Under the pieces are notes generated by a model, which was not told the DNA's origin, did not search any database, and worked only from the letters and a program-made list of their open reading frames with translations. Made by a program: the position numbers and the translations under genes. 54,925 bases of DNA from a virus: positions 1 through 54,925 of the IMG/VR virus record IMGVR_UViG_3300031787_010033. The stretch is one strand, 5' to 3'. Position 1 is the first letter of the stretch, and every line of letters begins with the position of its first letter. Shown in pieces: positions 43,848 to 51,353 of this stretch.

Positions 43848-44693
43848 ATGAATAACAAATACAACGAAAGCCTATTCGATTCCCTCAAGGAAGCACTTAC
43901 CACAAAAACCAATACTGATTCAGGTTTCAAAGATTTCATGAAATTTGAACCAGATAAGACATATTTGGTTCGTCTTCTTCCTAATTTGGAAGATGGTAAA
44001 AAAACAAGATTCCATTATTACCAACACATTTTTGATAGCATTCAAACTGGTAAAAAGGTTTCAGTTCTTTGTCCAAACACTTATGGTGAAAAGTGTCCAA
44101 TCGATGAATATCGTGCAAAAATGTGGGCTACCAAAAATCAAACGTTTATCGACCAAGTTAAACCATTGAAAAAAGCAGAAAAGTGGCTTTATAATGTATA
44201 TGTAATCAGTGATCCTTCAAATCCTTCAAACGAAGGACAAGTTAAAATCCTCAATGCAGGAGCACAATTACAGAAAGTCATTCAATCTGCTATTGATGGA
44301 GACGATGCAGCAGAATTTGGTTTTAGAATTTTCGATTTGTCCGAAAAAGGATGCAATCTTAGAATTAAAGTAGAAAAAAATGCTGCTGGTTATCCAAATT
44401 ACACAAGTTCTAAATTTGTGTCACCTTCACAAATTGAAGGTCTTGAGAATACCGATGAGGTATACTCTTCAATTAAAAGTTTGGATACAATCTTCCAAAG
44501 AAAAACCTATGATGAAATCAAGGAAATTTTGGATTTCCACTTTCTCGGTAAAGAAGAAGTTCAAAAAACAGAACACCACGAAGATGACTTCAAAGTTGAT
44601 GTAGTTGAATCGGAGACTACTGAAACAGTCAAGTCAGAAGACGAGCTATCTGAGCAAGATAGAAAAATGCAAGAGATCTTAAAAGACCTGTAA
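43848..44693 (+). CDS. 32: Single-stranded DNA-binding protein gp32
   Basis: 281 residues (T4 gp32 301). The core opens with YLVRLLPN. A zinc subdomain H60...C75...C83 and WLYNVYVISDPSNPSNEGQVKILNAGAQL follow (T4 [27 protein letters not shown]), then GYPNYTSSKF. An acidic tail ends ILKDL (T4 LLNDL), the part that contacts gp43, gp59 and UvsY. T4 has three Cys and one His on zinc; here the fourth ligand position reads CPID instead of CPVC, so Asp86 replaces a Cys. It coats ssDNA during replication and recombination. Strong own promoter. Confidence 0.9.
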   Translation: MNNKYNESLFDSLKEALTTKTNTDSGFKDFMKFEPDKTYLVRLLPNLEDGKKTRFHYYQHIFDSIQTGKKVSVLCPNTYGEKCPIDEYRAKMWATKNQTFIDQVKPLKKAEKWLYNVYVISDPSNPSNEGQVKILNAGAQLQKVIQSAIDGDDAAEFGFRIFDLSEKGCNLRIKVEKNAAGYPNYTSSKFVSPSQIEGLENTDEVYSSIKSLDTIFQRKTYDEIKEILDFHFLGKEEVQKTEHHEDDFKVDVVESETTETVKSEDELSEQDRKMQEILKDL

Positions 44694-44694
44694 G

Positions 44695-45159
44695 ATGGAT
44701 CCAAGATTAGAAGCTTTAGAAGCTGCTAAACTCGCAGCAATGGTTAGCTCTCAACTTAAAAAAGTTGACCAGCTAACCGTTGAGCGAAGCTCACTACCAG
44801 CTAATAAAATTAACATCCAAGAGTTTATAAATTCAGTTCAAGATCCAAATTTTCGAACTCAAAATAAATTCTCACAAGTTCCTTCTGGTTTTGCTGCTCC
44901 ACCATCAGAGGATATTATTAGGAGAATGGTTCCAGATGCACCACAGGTAATGCCACAAATATTACCAAACGTCCCACAACCCCCACAACCAGCGCAACCA
45001 CAAAAACCAGTACAGTTAGAAGCTAATATCATTAAAAAAACTACTGATAACCAATCAGTAGTAAATTTCGATAAAAACATTGAAAAGCATTTAAAAAGTA
45101 TTAGCAAAACATTAGAGAATATGCTAAAATTACTTGAAGAAAAGTATAAAAATGAGTAA
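44695..45159 (+). CDS. Hypothetical proline-rich protein between 32 and 45
   Basis: 154 residues: N-terminal helix (RLEALEAAKLAAMVSSQLKKVDQL), a central Pro/Gln-rich linker (PNVPQPPQPAQPQKPVQ), and a C-terminal coiled-coil helix (NIEKHLKSISKTLENMLKLLEEKYKNE). No family recognised. It is sandwiched between 32 and the clamp gene, overlapping the latter by eight bases, so a replisome or transcription accessory role is plausible but unproven. Confidence 0.6.
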   Translation: MDPRLEALEAAKLAAMVSSQLKKVDQLTVERSSLPANKINIQEFINSVQDPNFRTQNKFSQVPSGFAAPPSEDIIRRMVPDAPQVMPQILPNVPQPPQPAQPQKPVQLEANIIKKTTDNQSVVNFDKNIEKHLKSISKTLENMLKLLEEKYKNE

Positions 45160-45910
45160 TGAAAGACATATTCCAATTCCAAAATCAGCTTTAGAAAAAA
45201 TTTTATTCCCAGTTAATAGGTTAACTGAAAGCTGTGTTTTAAAAACTAATAAAGACAGCATTTATACTGTTTGTTCATCTATAGATAACAGCGTTATTCT
45301 ATACGCAAAAACAAAATTGCCTATAGAAATTCAAGACTTGAAGTTAAATTTGATAAACATCAAAAAGTTTTTAACAGGTTTAGAGTGTTTGGGAGAAGGT
45401 GGTAGTTTTGAACTTATACACAAAAACAATCACTTAACTTGTAAGTCTTCAAACGAAGTCACGAAAGAAAATACACATTTTAAATATCATTTAGTTGATG
45501 ACAACATTATTAAAGAATCGACAATTAATATTGAAACAATTGCTAAATTAAAGTTTAACACAATTTTTGAAATTTCGGCGCAAAAGATTAGACAAATTAT
45601 GTCAGCTTATTCGTTCGTAAATGAAGTTAATAAGATATATTTTTATACTAAAGAAGATCAGGTGTATGCTGAGATTGATGATAAAACGCTACAAAACATT
45701 GATAACGTCTCAATGCTAGTGTCGAATCAATTTAATGGTGATGCTATATCAACTCCACTTTCAATAAAAATTGAAATTTTTAAAAGTTTAGCAACATTCA
45801 AAAATAACATTACAGTAAAAATAAATAACGAATACAAAGTCTTTATATTTCAAATTAAAGACGAACAAAATACAGAATTAAAATATATAATTTCTGCCCT
45901 TGTTAAATAA
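45152..45910 (+). CDS. 45: Sliding clamp gp45
   Basis: 252 residues from the ATG at 45152, which overlaps the upstream gene by eight bases (T4 gp45 228). The beta-clamp pattern can be followed: SALEKILFPVNRLTESCVLKTNKDSIYTVCSSIDNSVILYAK (first subdomain), LNLINIKKFLTGLECLGEGGSFELIHKNNHLTCKS (clamp repeat, as in T4 AIYDLNGFLGILSLV), and a second subdomain beginning FEISAQKIRQIMSAYSFV. The trimeric ring tethers gp43 and, in T4, activates late transcription with gp55/gp33. Identity rests on fold pattern and genome position. Confidence 0.72.
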   Translation: MSNERHIPIPKSALEKILFPVNRLTESCVLKTNKDSIYTVCSSIDNSVILYAKTKLPIEIQDLKLNLINIKKFLTGLECLGEGGSFELIHKNNHLTCKSSNEVTKENTHFKYHLVDDNIIKESTINIETIAKLKFNTIFEISAQKIRQIMSAYSFVNEVNKIYFYTKEDQVYAEIDDKTLQNIDNVSMLVSNQFNGDAISTPLSIKIEIFKSLATFKNNITVKINNEYKVFIFQIKDEQNTELKYIISALVK

Positions 45911-45934
45911 CTGTGTGAAAATAAATTATAATAT

Positions 45935-46255
45935 ATGTCTAGAAACAAAATCACAACAGTTAGTTATTTCATTAAAAGATTGCGTGACAGCGGGTATGTA
46001 ACAGATAAACTGTATACAGACTATTCCAATTCAGATGCCCGATCTTGGACTGTAGTAGTAGACCCTAAAGTTTCTTCGGTGTTTATAACGTGTTTTAATA
46101 ATCACAACTATTTTGGTGAAGAATATTTTGAAATCCATGATGGAGGACAATTTATACCTGAAAATTTTAAACTTAAAACCAGTTCAATCGAAACGGTTAT
46201 TGAATATCTAGTCAAATTTAGCATCAATAATAAATCAAATACGTATAATAAGTAA
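45935..46255 (+). CDS. Conserved hypothetical protein
   Basis: 106 residues: TVSYFIKRLRDSGYVTDKLYTDYSNSDARSWTVVVDPKVSSVFITCFNN..., then EEYFEIHDGGQFIPENFKLKTSSIETVIEYL. It is an alpha/beta protein with a distinctive DARSWT and DGGQ pattern that I associate with unassigned proteins of T4-like phages. No catalytic motif. A TATAAT lies two bases upstream of the ATG, too close to be a normal promoter. Confidence 0.6.
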   Translation: MSRNKITTVSYFIKRLRDSGYVTDKLYTDYSNSDARSWTVVVDPKVSSVFITCFNNHNYFGEEYFEIHDGGQFIPENFKLKTSSIETVIEYLVKFSINNKSNTYNK

Positions 46256-46259
46256 TAAT

Positions 46260-46652
46260 ATGGCGTACTCCAAGAAGAAAAATTTACAAAATACAAACAG
46301 TCCTTCGCTTTCTTCTTTTGAAAATGTAGTAGAAAAAAAAATGACTCAAAAACAAACTGATGACTTACAAAAAAAAGTTTTTGATGCTATCAATAATTTA
46401 GAACTTCAAAAAAGTCTAGATAAGTGGTTAAAAGAAAATAAACAATCTCAACAAATTGCAATGCGAGATTTGTCTTTATTAAAATCGATTGTTACAGAAT
46501 ATTTAGATTCTTTTCTTTTGTTTGGATATAATTTAGAAGGAGAAAGAGTTATTTTACAGAGTTTTAATAAGGCAAGAGATAGAGATGCCATTATGGAATT
46601 TTTAAAAATAGTTTTTATTAAACAACAACAAGAAAATTTTCTTGATGATTAA
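46260..46652 (+). CDS. Hypothetical helical protein
   Basis: 130 residues, helical: a basic N-terminus (YSKKKNLQN), KKMTQKQTDDLQKKVFDAINNLELQKSLDKWLKEN, then MRDLSLLKSIVTEYLDSFLLFGYNLEGERVILQSFNKARDRDAIMEFLKIVFIKQQQ, ending NFLDD. The EYLDSF-x-LFGYN-x-EGERV block looks like a conserved phage family of unknown function. The short hydrophobic-acidic end could bind a partner such as the clamp, so a transcription or replication accessory role is possible. Confidence 0.55.
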   Translation: MAYSKKKNLQNTNSPSLSSFENVVEKKMTQKQTDDLQKKVFDAINNLELQKSLDKWLKENKQSQQIAMRDLSLLKSIVTEYLDSFLLFGYNLEGERVILQSFNKARDRDAIMEFLKIVFIKQQQENFLDD

Positions 46653-46654
46653 TT

Positions 46655-47704
46655 ATGATTGAATTAGATAAAGATATTTTATGTAAAAGTCCGTTGTGGA
46701 ATCCTTCAAATTTCCCAACGGGTTCCGCTAATTTTTTAAACCCAAATTATAACATTCTCCCATTCCTTTGTGACATTTTAAAAGTTGCAAATGATGAAAC
46801 TGTCGATCCTGTGATTGTAGAACCACCAGAATTCGATTTAACACCATTCACAAATTTTATTGGTTTATTAGAGGTTGGTGATCCTAGAGTATCTTTAGGC
46901 TTAACCTTGTCTGCAACATGGCTTCATTTTCTTCCAAGAGTTATTACTCAAACCGAAGTACGTCAAGCTGGTGGTGTACAGGTAATCAATAATGTCGTTT
47001 GTGATTCAGAGGGTATGCCTGTCAGAAAAGGAACTACACAAAATGTTGAATTATCGCTAGATTTATCTGGAAGAAAAGAATATAAATTTGGTGCTTTAAC
47101 AGTTCCTCCCAGTGCATGGAACATAGACGATCTTTTAAAAAGATTTACACCCGAAGACGTTAAAGACTTTGTATCCACGTTTGTACAAACTGAAAAAGAA
47201 AAACACGCCACTCAATTTACAGATTTTATTAGCAAGTGGTTTCTTTCAAACCCACAATGGAAAGTAAGTTTATCATTTTATAAAATGACAAGAAATTATT
47301 TTGTTGTATTAGACTTAAGAAATGCATCAAATGTTTCAACACAAAGAATCTATTTGAAATATTATGATGATGTAATGTTAAAAGTAGCAAAAAATTTAAA
47401 TGTTAAAAATATAGATGTATATAATAATATGCCATTTGGTAATGTTGGTATTATGAAAGGTTTTTCTGAACAAACTTTCGATTACAAAAAAATAATGGCT
47501 ACAGAAAAATCACAAAAGGATCATTATGATTATATTATTAAAAATTTATCAATAGATCCAAGAAATGCAGCGTTATCATATAATACTTTATTTACCGCTA
47601 ATAGTGCTAATGTTGTTAACGCGATGGCTAACATGTTTTTACAACAAGCCAGAACACAAATTACAACAAATACCGCACCTGTTTCCAGTATTACTGTTAA
47701 TTAA
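46655..47704 (+). CDS. Hypothetical protein, possibly baseplate-related
   Basis: 349 residues, soluble alpha/beta: KSPLWNPSNFPTGSANFLNPNYNILPFLCDILK, then a central beta region (WLHFLPRVITQTEVRQAGGVQVINNVVCD, LSLDLSGRKEYKFGALTVPPSAWNIDDLLKRF), and a helical C-terminus ending QQARTQITTNTAP. No family recognised. It is last in the forward block and converges with its stop overlapping that of the spike gene, which hints only weakly at a tail role. Confidence 0.55.
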   Translation: MIELDKDILCKSPLWNPSNFPTGSANFLNPNYNILPFLCDILKVANDETVDPVIVEPPEFDLTPFTNFIGLLEVGDPRVSLGLTLSATWLHFLPRVITQTEVRQAGGVQVINNVVCDSEGMPVRKGTTQNVELSLDLSGRKEYKFGALTVPPSAWNIDDLLKRFTPEDVKDFVSTFVQTEKEKHATQFTDFISKWFLSNPQWKVSLSFYKMTRNYFVVLDLRNASNVSTQRIYLKYYDDVMLKVAKNLNVKNIDVYNNMPFGNVGIMKGFSEQTFDYKKIMATEKSQKDHYDYIIKNLSIDPRNAALSYNTLFTANSANVVNAMANMFLQQARTQITTNTAPVSSITVN

Positions 47705-49809
47705 CAATTTCCTAATCCGTTAAAGTCTGGTGGTGGATTTAAACTACCGTCTGGGTTAAATGAGTAGTTTCCAGTTTGTGGTGTTATATCCACATAATTT
47801 TGATTGTTAAAAGCATCGTTTGTATTGATATTATATTTTTGATTTCTTCTGCCAAGGGACGTATCAACTCTACTAGGAGAAGCACTACCACCACCACCAC
47901 TTCCAGCAAATGCTCCACCTCCACCACCACAAGAAGAAATATCACCCATCGTTTTATGTCCAGGTGACTCACCCATACCTCTAGCAGGTGCAGGTGTTGG
48001 TACATGAGTTGGATCTGGTCTAGCTGCTCTGGCTGCTGCTGAACCAGTATAACCATTAAAAGCAGGTACAGTCGTGTCGTGTGAGTGATTTTGACCTGGA
48101 CTATTATGATTATGTGTAAAATTAAACACAGGTGTTATTTGTCCAGGAATAACATAGCCAACAGCAGCACTAGTACCAGACATAACACCTGGAACAATAA
48201 CCATTAAGGGTTCTGTCCCATATGGATACCAGCCAGTAAGTCCGATTCCAGTTGGTAGACCAGTATTATCCAAAGGAAGCTCTATCATAATGCTAGAATA
48301 AGTCTCTTCTATTAAAGTTTGGATTTCGGCAAAACTTAAAATATTTGAAGTTAAAACATTATAAACATCACGGGTTGCTTTTTTAAAAAGTTTATCAAAT
48401 ATATCCAATTTAGTTGCTTTTGATGGAGAAAAATCATTCCACGTTGCGTTTGAATGAACATAATGTGCCCCACCACTGGGAGATGTTTGAATTCTTTCAG
48501 ATGGACATGTAAGATGTGTCACATACAACCCACCATCCATCATTAAAGAACCCTTTAATGCTAAATCACCACTAACGCTTAATTTTCCATTTATAAAAGT
48601 ATTATCTGATTCAATTTTAACTCCAGTGTCACCTGATCTGTCTTTAGCATCAATTAAAATATTTTTGCCTTTTAATGTTGTTTTGTTACTCGATGTTAGT
48701 GTCAATTCACCTTGGTTGGCAACAACGTTAGTCACTGCTCCAGAAAAAGAAGCTTTACCAGAAGTTTTTAAATCAACACCAGGCGATCCTGCGGAAACTT
48801 CAAATTTATTTGCAACATCAAGCAATAAACTACCAGGATTAATTAACGGATCAGAATGTATAGCTTGTTTGGTTGTTCCTTTTGCACCAAGAGCAAAATA
48901 TTCACCCGGTGTTTTTGCATTTTGTAAATATAATGCTGTTGGAACCGGATCTTTTAATGTTACAGTTGGTGCATCGTTTTTAGCTAAACCAATTTGCCAT
49001 ACGACATCACCACCTTCTCTAACTACTTTTGCACCACCCTTTCCCATTTCTGTTTGTGCGCTTGCGATTTGAAGTTTTCTTGATTCATACGCATCTGCTG
49101 CTTTACTATTTCCTTCTTGAATAGCGGTTGCTGGTGATTTTACTCTTCCGTTTTTGCAACCAGGACTACCACAACCCTTACCACCAGTTAATGATAAATT
49201 AGTTGTTGAAGCATTTAAAAAAGGAACAACTAAAAAATTTATAATTTTTTGAACTACATCCAAAGGATATGCCATGTTTGGTAAAAACTTTCTTAAAGTT
49301 TTAAAAATTTTTCCAACTAAAGCAGAACCTCTTTCCGACAAATGTTTTTGAGAACAAACTGGACAATCCATTTCTTGTCCTTCAGTAGATTTAATAGTAT
49401 CTAATTTTTCTTTATCTATTTGGCTTGTTAACCCTTGAAGTTTTTCAGCAGCGGCTCTTTGTTTGTCATTACCTGCTTGTGCTGTAACATCACCCTCAAC
49501 AAAATCATGTTTACTACCACCAATACTTGATTGAACATCACCCGTAACTGACATAAACATGTTTTGATTTGTAAACATGCATAAGTCTGATGCTGTTTTA
49601 AATACTACTTTTCCACCAATAAATTGTATTAAGCTACCAAATTTATCAGATAAAATCATATGGGATCTATCTTCTGAAATAAAAGAACCATAAGGATCTT
49701 TTACTACATGTTGTCCCATTGAAATAGAACCCGCCTCGCCGCCAATTACACTGTATTGTTTGGATTCGTTTTCGTTTAATTTTGTAGGATTATAAGAAAA
49801 AGTAGCCAT
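47701..49809 (-). CDS. Baseplate central spike / needle protein (gp5 C-terminal- or VgrG-like)
   Basis: 702 residues from the ATG at 49807-49809. The first ~110 residues have a spike-type beta pattern (GEAGSISMGQHVVKDPYGSFISEDRSHMILSDKFGSLIQFIGGKVVF). Cys pairs follow (DCPVCSQKH, KGCGSPGCKNG) that look like a zinc ribbon. A long repeat-poor beta-helix-like central stretch includes VDLKTSGKASFSGAVTNVVANQGELTLTSSNKTTLKGKNILIDA. Near residue 570 a His-rich HNHNSPGQNHSHD may bind a metal ion at the tip, as in gp5.4/PAAR-like spikes. A Gly/Ser-rich tail closes it. It follows the OB-fold/lysin hub gene, so the T4 gp5 functions appear split over two genes. Confidence 0.65.
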   Translation of the reverse strand: MATFSYNPTKLNENESKQYSVIGGEAGSISMGQHVVKDPYGSFISEDRSHMILSDKFGSLIQFIGGKVVFKTASDLCMFTNQNMFMSVTGDVQSSIGGSKHDFVEGDVTAQAGNDKQRAAAEKLQGLTSQIDKEKLDTIKSTEGQEMDCPVCSQKHLSERGSALVGKIFKTLRKFLPNMAYPLDVVQKIINFLVVPFLNASTTNLSLTGGKGCGSPGCKNGRVKSPATAIQEGNSKAADAYESRKLQIASAQTEMGKGGAKVVREGGDVVWQIGLAKNDAPTVTLKDPVPTALYLQNAKTPGEYFALGAKGTTKQAIHSDPLINPGSLLLDVANKFEVSAGSPGVDLKTSGKASFSGAVTNVVANQGELTLTSSNKTTLKGKNILIDAKDRSGDTGVKIESDNTFINGKLSVSGDLALKGSLMMDGGLYVTHLTCPSERIQTSPSGGAHYVHSNATWNDFSPSKATKLDIFDKLFKKATRDVYNVLTSNILSFAEIQTLIEETYSSIMIELPLDNTGLPTGIGLTGWYPYGTEPLMVIVPGVMSGTSAAVGYVIPGQITPVFNFTHNHNSPGQNHSHDTTVPAFNGYTGSAAARAARPDPTHVPTPAPARGMGESPGHKTMGDISSCGGGGGAFAGSGGGGSASPSRVDTSLGRRNQKYNINTNDAFNNQNYVDITPQTGNYSFNPDGSLNPPPDFNGLGNC

Positions 49810-49815
49810 TATCAA

Positions 49816-49823
49816 TATTTATT
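49816..49823 (-). promoter_or_regulatory. Late-type promoter octamer (AATAAATA)
   Basis: AATAAATA ends 6 bases before the ATG of the spike gene at 49809, in the gap after the hub gene. Confidence 0.5.
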
Positions 49824-49844
49824 AAATCATTCAAATATACAAGG

Positions 49845-51353
49845 TTAGATTATATTTGAAGGTTCGTAAGCATTTGCAAAAAATACTGGTCTTTGTGGGT
49901 TTTCTGCTTCAAAAAATACCCAAACTTTAGCACCAACTGCTGGTGTAGAATAAAAACCCATCGGTCCTCCTGCTCTTGGGCTATTAATTGGAGGGTATGC
50001 ATTTTGTCCAGCATTTGTCGTTCTAAAAATATTTGAACCATCTCCTTCTACTGAACCACCACCAGAACCATCATTATTGGCATATGCTAGTTCAGCCGCT
50101 CTTCTTTTAAGAAGACCGTCTCTAGCACCTTGATTTGTTCCCCAATATTTTAACATGTTTGGTCCTATAGAATCCCAAGTTTTACCAGAGTTATTTAAAA
50201 GTTGATTAAGTCCACCAGGACCTCGATTAAATGTATAAGATATTAATGATTCTTTTTGACTTTGTGTTAGCGTAATCCCTCGATTATTTAATGCATTATT
50301 TACCACAATAGCTCTTTTGCTTAAATCAGCAATCAATGCTCTGGATGCTTCAGCTTCGGTAATTGTTGCACCTGGTCTAGATTCTGTTCCATAACCTATC
50401 GTATAAATTCCACCATCATTTATTGCAGTAGGATTAAACCATTTTCTATCAGTACCAGCTTCCCAATCTTTTACAGCATTTAAAAAATTTTGACTAAAAC
50501 CAGTTCCCGAAACTTGCGAAGGTCCTGTTTGTGAACCTTCTCTTTCTCCTTTTTTATTATTCAGCCCATCTTTTGCTGGAACTTTTCTTGGATCAACAGT
50601 TGCAGTAGCAATAGCTTGTGATGTACCAGGATTTGTCGGAGATTGTGGTAAACTTCCATTTCTAAAAGATGATGCAAATCCAGACCACCACGAAGGAGTG
50701 CTTCCAACATTAAAAGCGGTTCTTCTACCATCTGTTCTAAAACCAATATGTAAGTGAGGACTGCTACTGTTTACTTCATATCCTATTTCTGTTGCACCAC
50801 CAACTGTACCCCACCAATTTACCATCTGACGAATTGTTTCTGGATTTTGATCATAAGTTCTAATATCAATCGCTCTTCCAGAATAATGAAGACTTCCAGC
50901 AGAATGCCTACCACCAGTTGTACTCGTTATAGTTGCGTTTGGAAACTGTCCAAAAAAAGCGGCAGTTCTTTCTTTAACAAATCCCTGTAAACCATCACCA
51001 GATATGCCTGATTTATATCTAATCGTACCAGAAGGTCCTTGAGAAGCAAAAGCTTGATCCGTTGGTATTGGCATTGGTAACCCTGTACTTTCATCAATTG
51101 GAGCACCAGTACCACCACCCCAACACGGAACCGCAGCTTCTGCCCAAGGTAACAAAGACCACAATCTTTGTTTTATTTCGTCAGTAAAAACATCAGATGT
51201 AAATGTTTTAAATTTTATATCTTTTAAGTTTTCATTCCAACCAGAATATAAAGTTGTGGAAATGTGTGGAACAAAAACTTGAACCCTTCCTCTATTTTCA
51301 GGGTCGGCTGTATTAACTACAATTCCTAAATGATTACCAGAAACTTTTTTCAT
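49845..51353 (-). CDS. 5: gp5-like baseplate hub with inserted M15 peptidase and GH24 lysozyme
   Basis: 502 residues. Residues ~8-80 are the first half of the gp5/VgrG OB fold (NRGRVQVFVPHI...LPWAEAAVPCWGGG). The second half appears only at ~460-498 (GFYSTPAVGAKVWVFFEAENPQRPVFFANA). Between them lie an M15-type zinc peptidase (~110-210; SLHYSGRAIDI with His156 and Asp163, SPHLHIGF with His202) and a GH24 lysozyme (~285-430; catalytic Glu298 in DWEAG, GGIYTIGYG, then SLISYTFNRGPG and LLKRRAAE). It degrades peptidoglycan during tail penetration. Its start is in an ATGA overlap with the upstream tail gene. T4 gp5 has only the lysozyme, after the OB fold. Confidence 0.85.
   Translation of the reverse strand: MKKVSGNHLGIVVNTADPENRGRVQVFVPHISTTLYSGWNENLKDIKFKTFTSDVFTDEIKQRLWSLLPWAEAAVPCWGGGTGAPIDESTGLPMPIPTDQAFASQGPSGTIRYKSGISGDGLQGFVKERTAAFFGQFPNATITSTTGGRHSAGSLHYSGRAIDIRTYDQNPETIRQMVNWWGTVGGATEIGYEVNSSSPHLHIGFRTDGRRTAFNVGSTPSWWSGFASSFRNGSLPQSPTNPGTSQAIATATVDPRKVPAKDGLNNKKGEREGSQTGPSQVSGTGFSQNFLNAVKDWEAGTDRKWFNPTAINDGGIYTIGYGTESRPGATITEAEASRALIADLSKRAIVVNNALNNRGITLTQSQKESLISYTFNRGPGGLNQLLNNSGKTWDSIGPNMLKYWGTNQGARDGLLKRRAAELAYANNDGSGGGSVEGDGSNIFRTTNAGQNAYPPINSPRAGGPMGFYSTPAVGAKVWVFFEAENPQRPVFFANAYEPSNII

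Noticed and set aside
45927-45932. TATAAT two bases before the ATG at 45935 as a promoter
   Set aside because: No acceptable -35 at 16-17 bp and the start site would lie within the coding sequence.
47776-48056. Ser/Thr- and Val-rich ORFs on both strands within the spike gene
   Set aside because: They are shadows of the Gly/Ser-rich tail of the spike protein and have no independent start signals.
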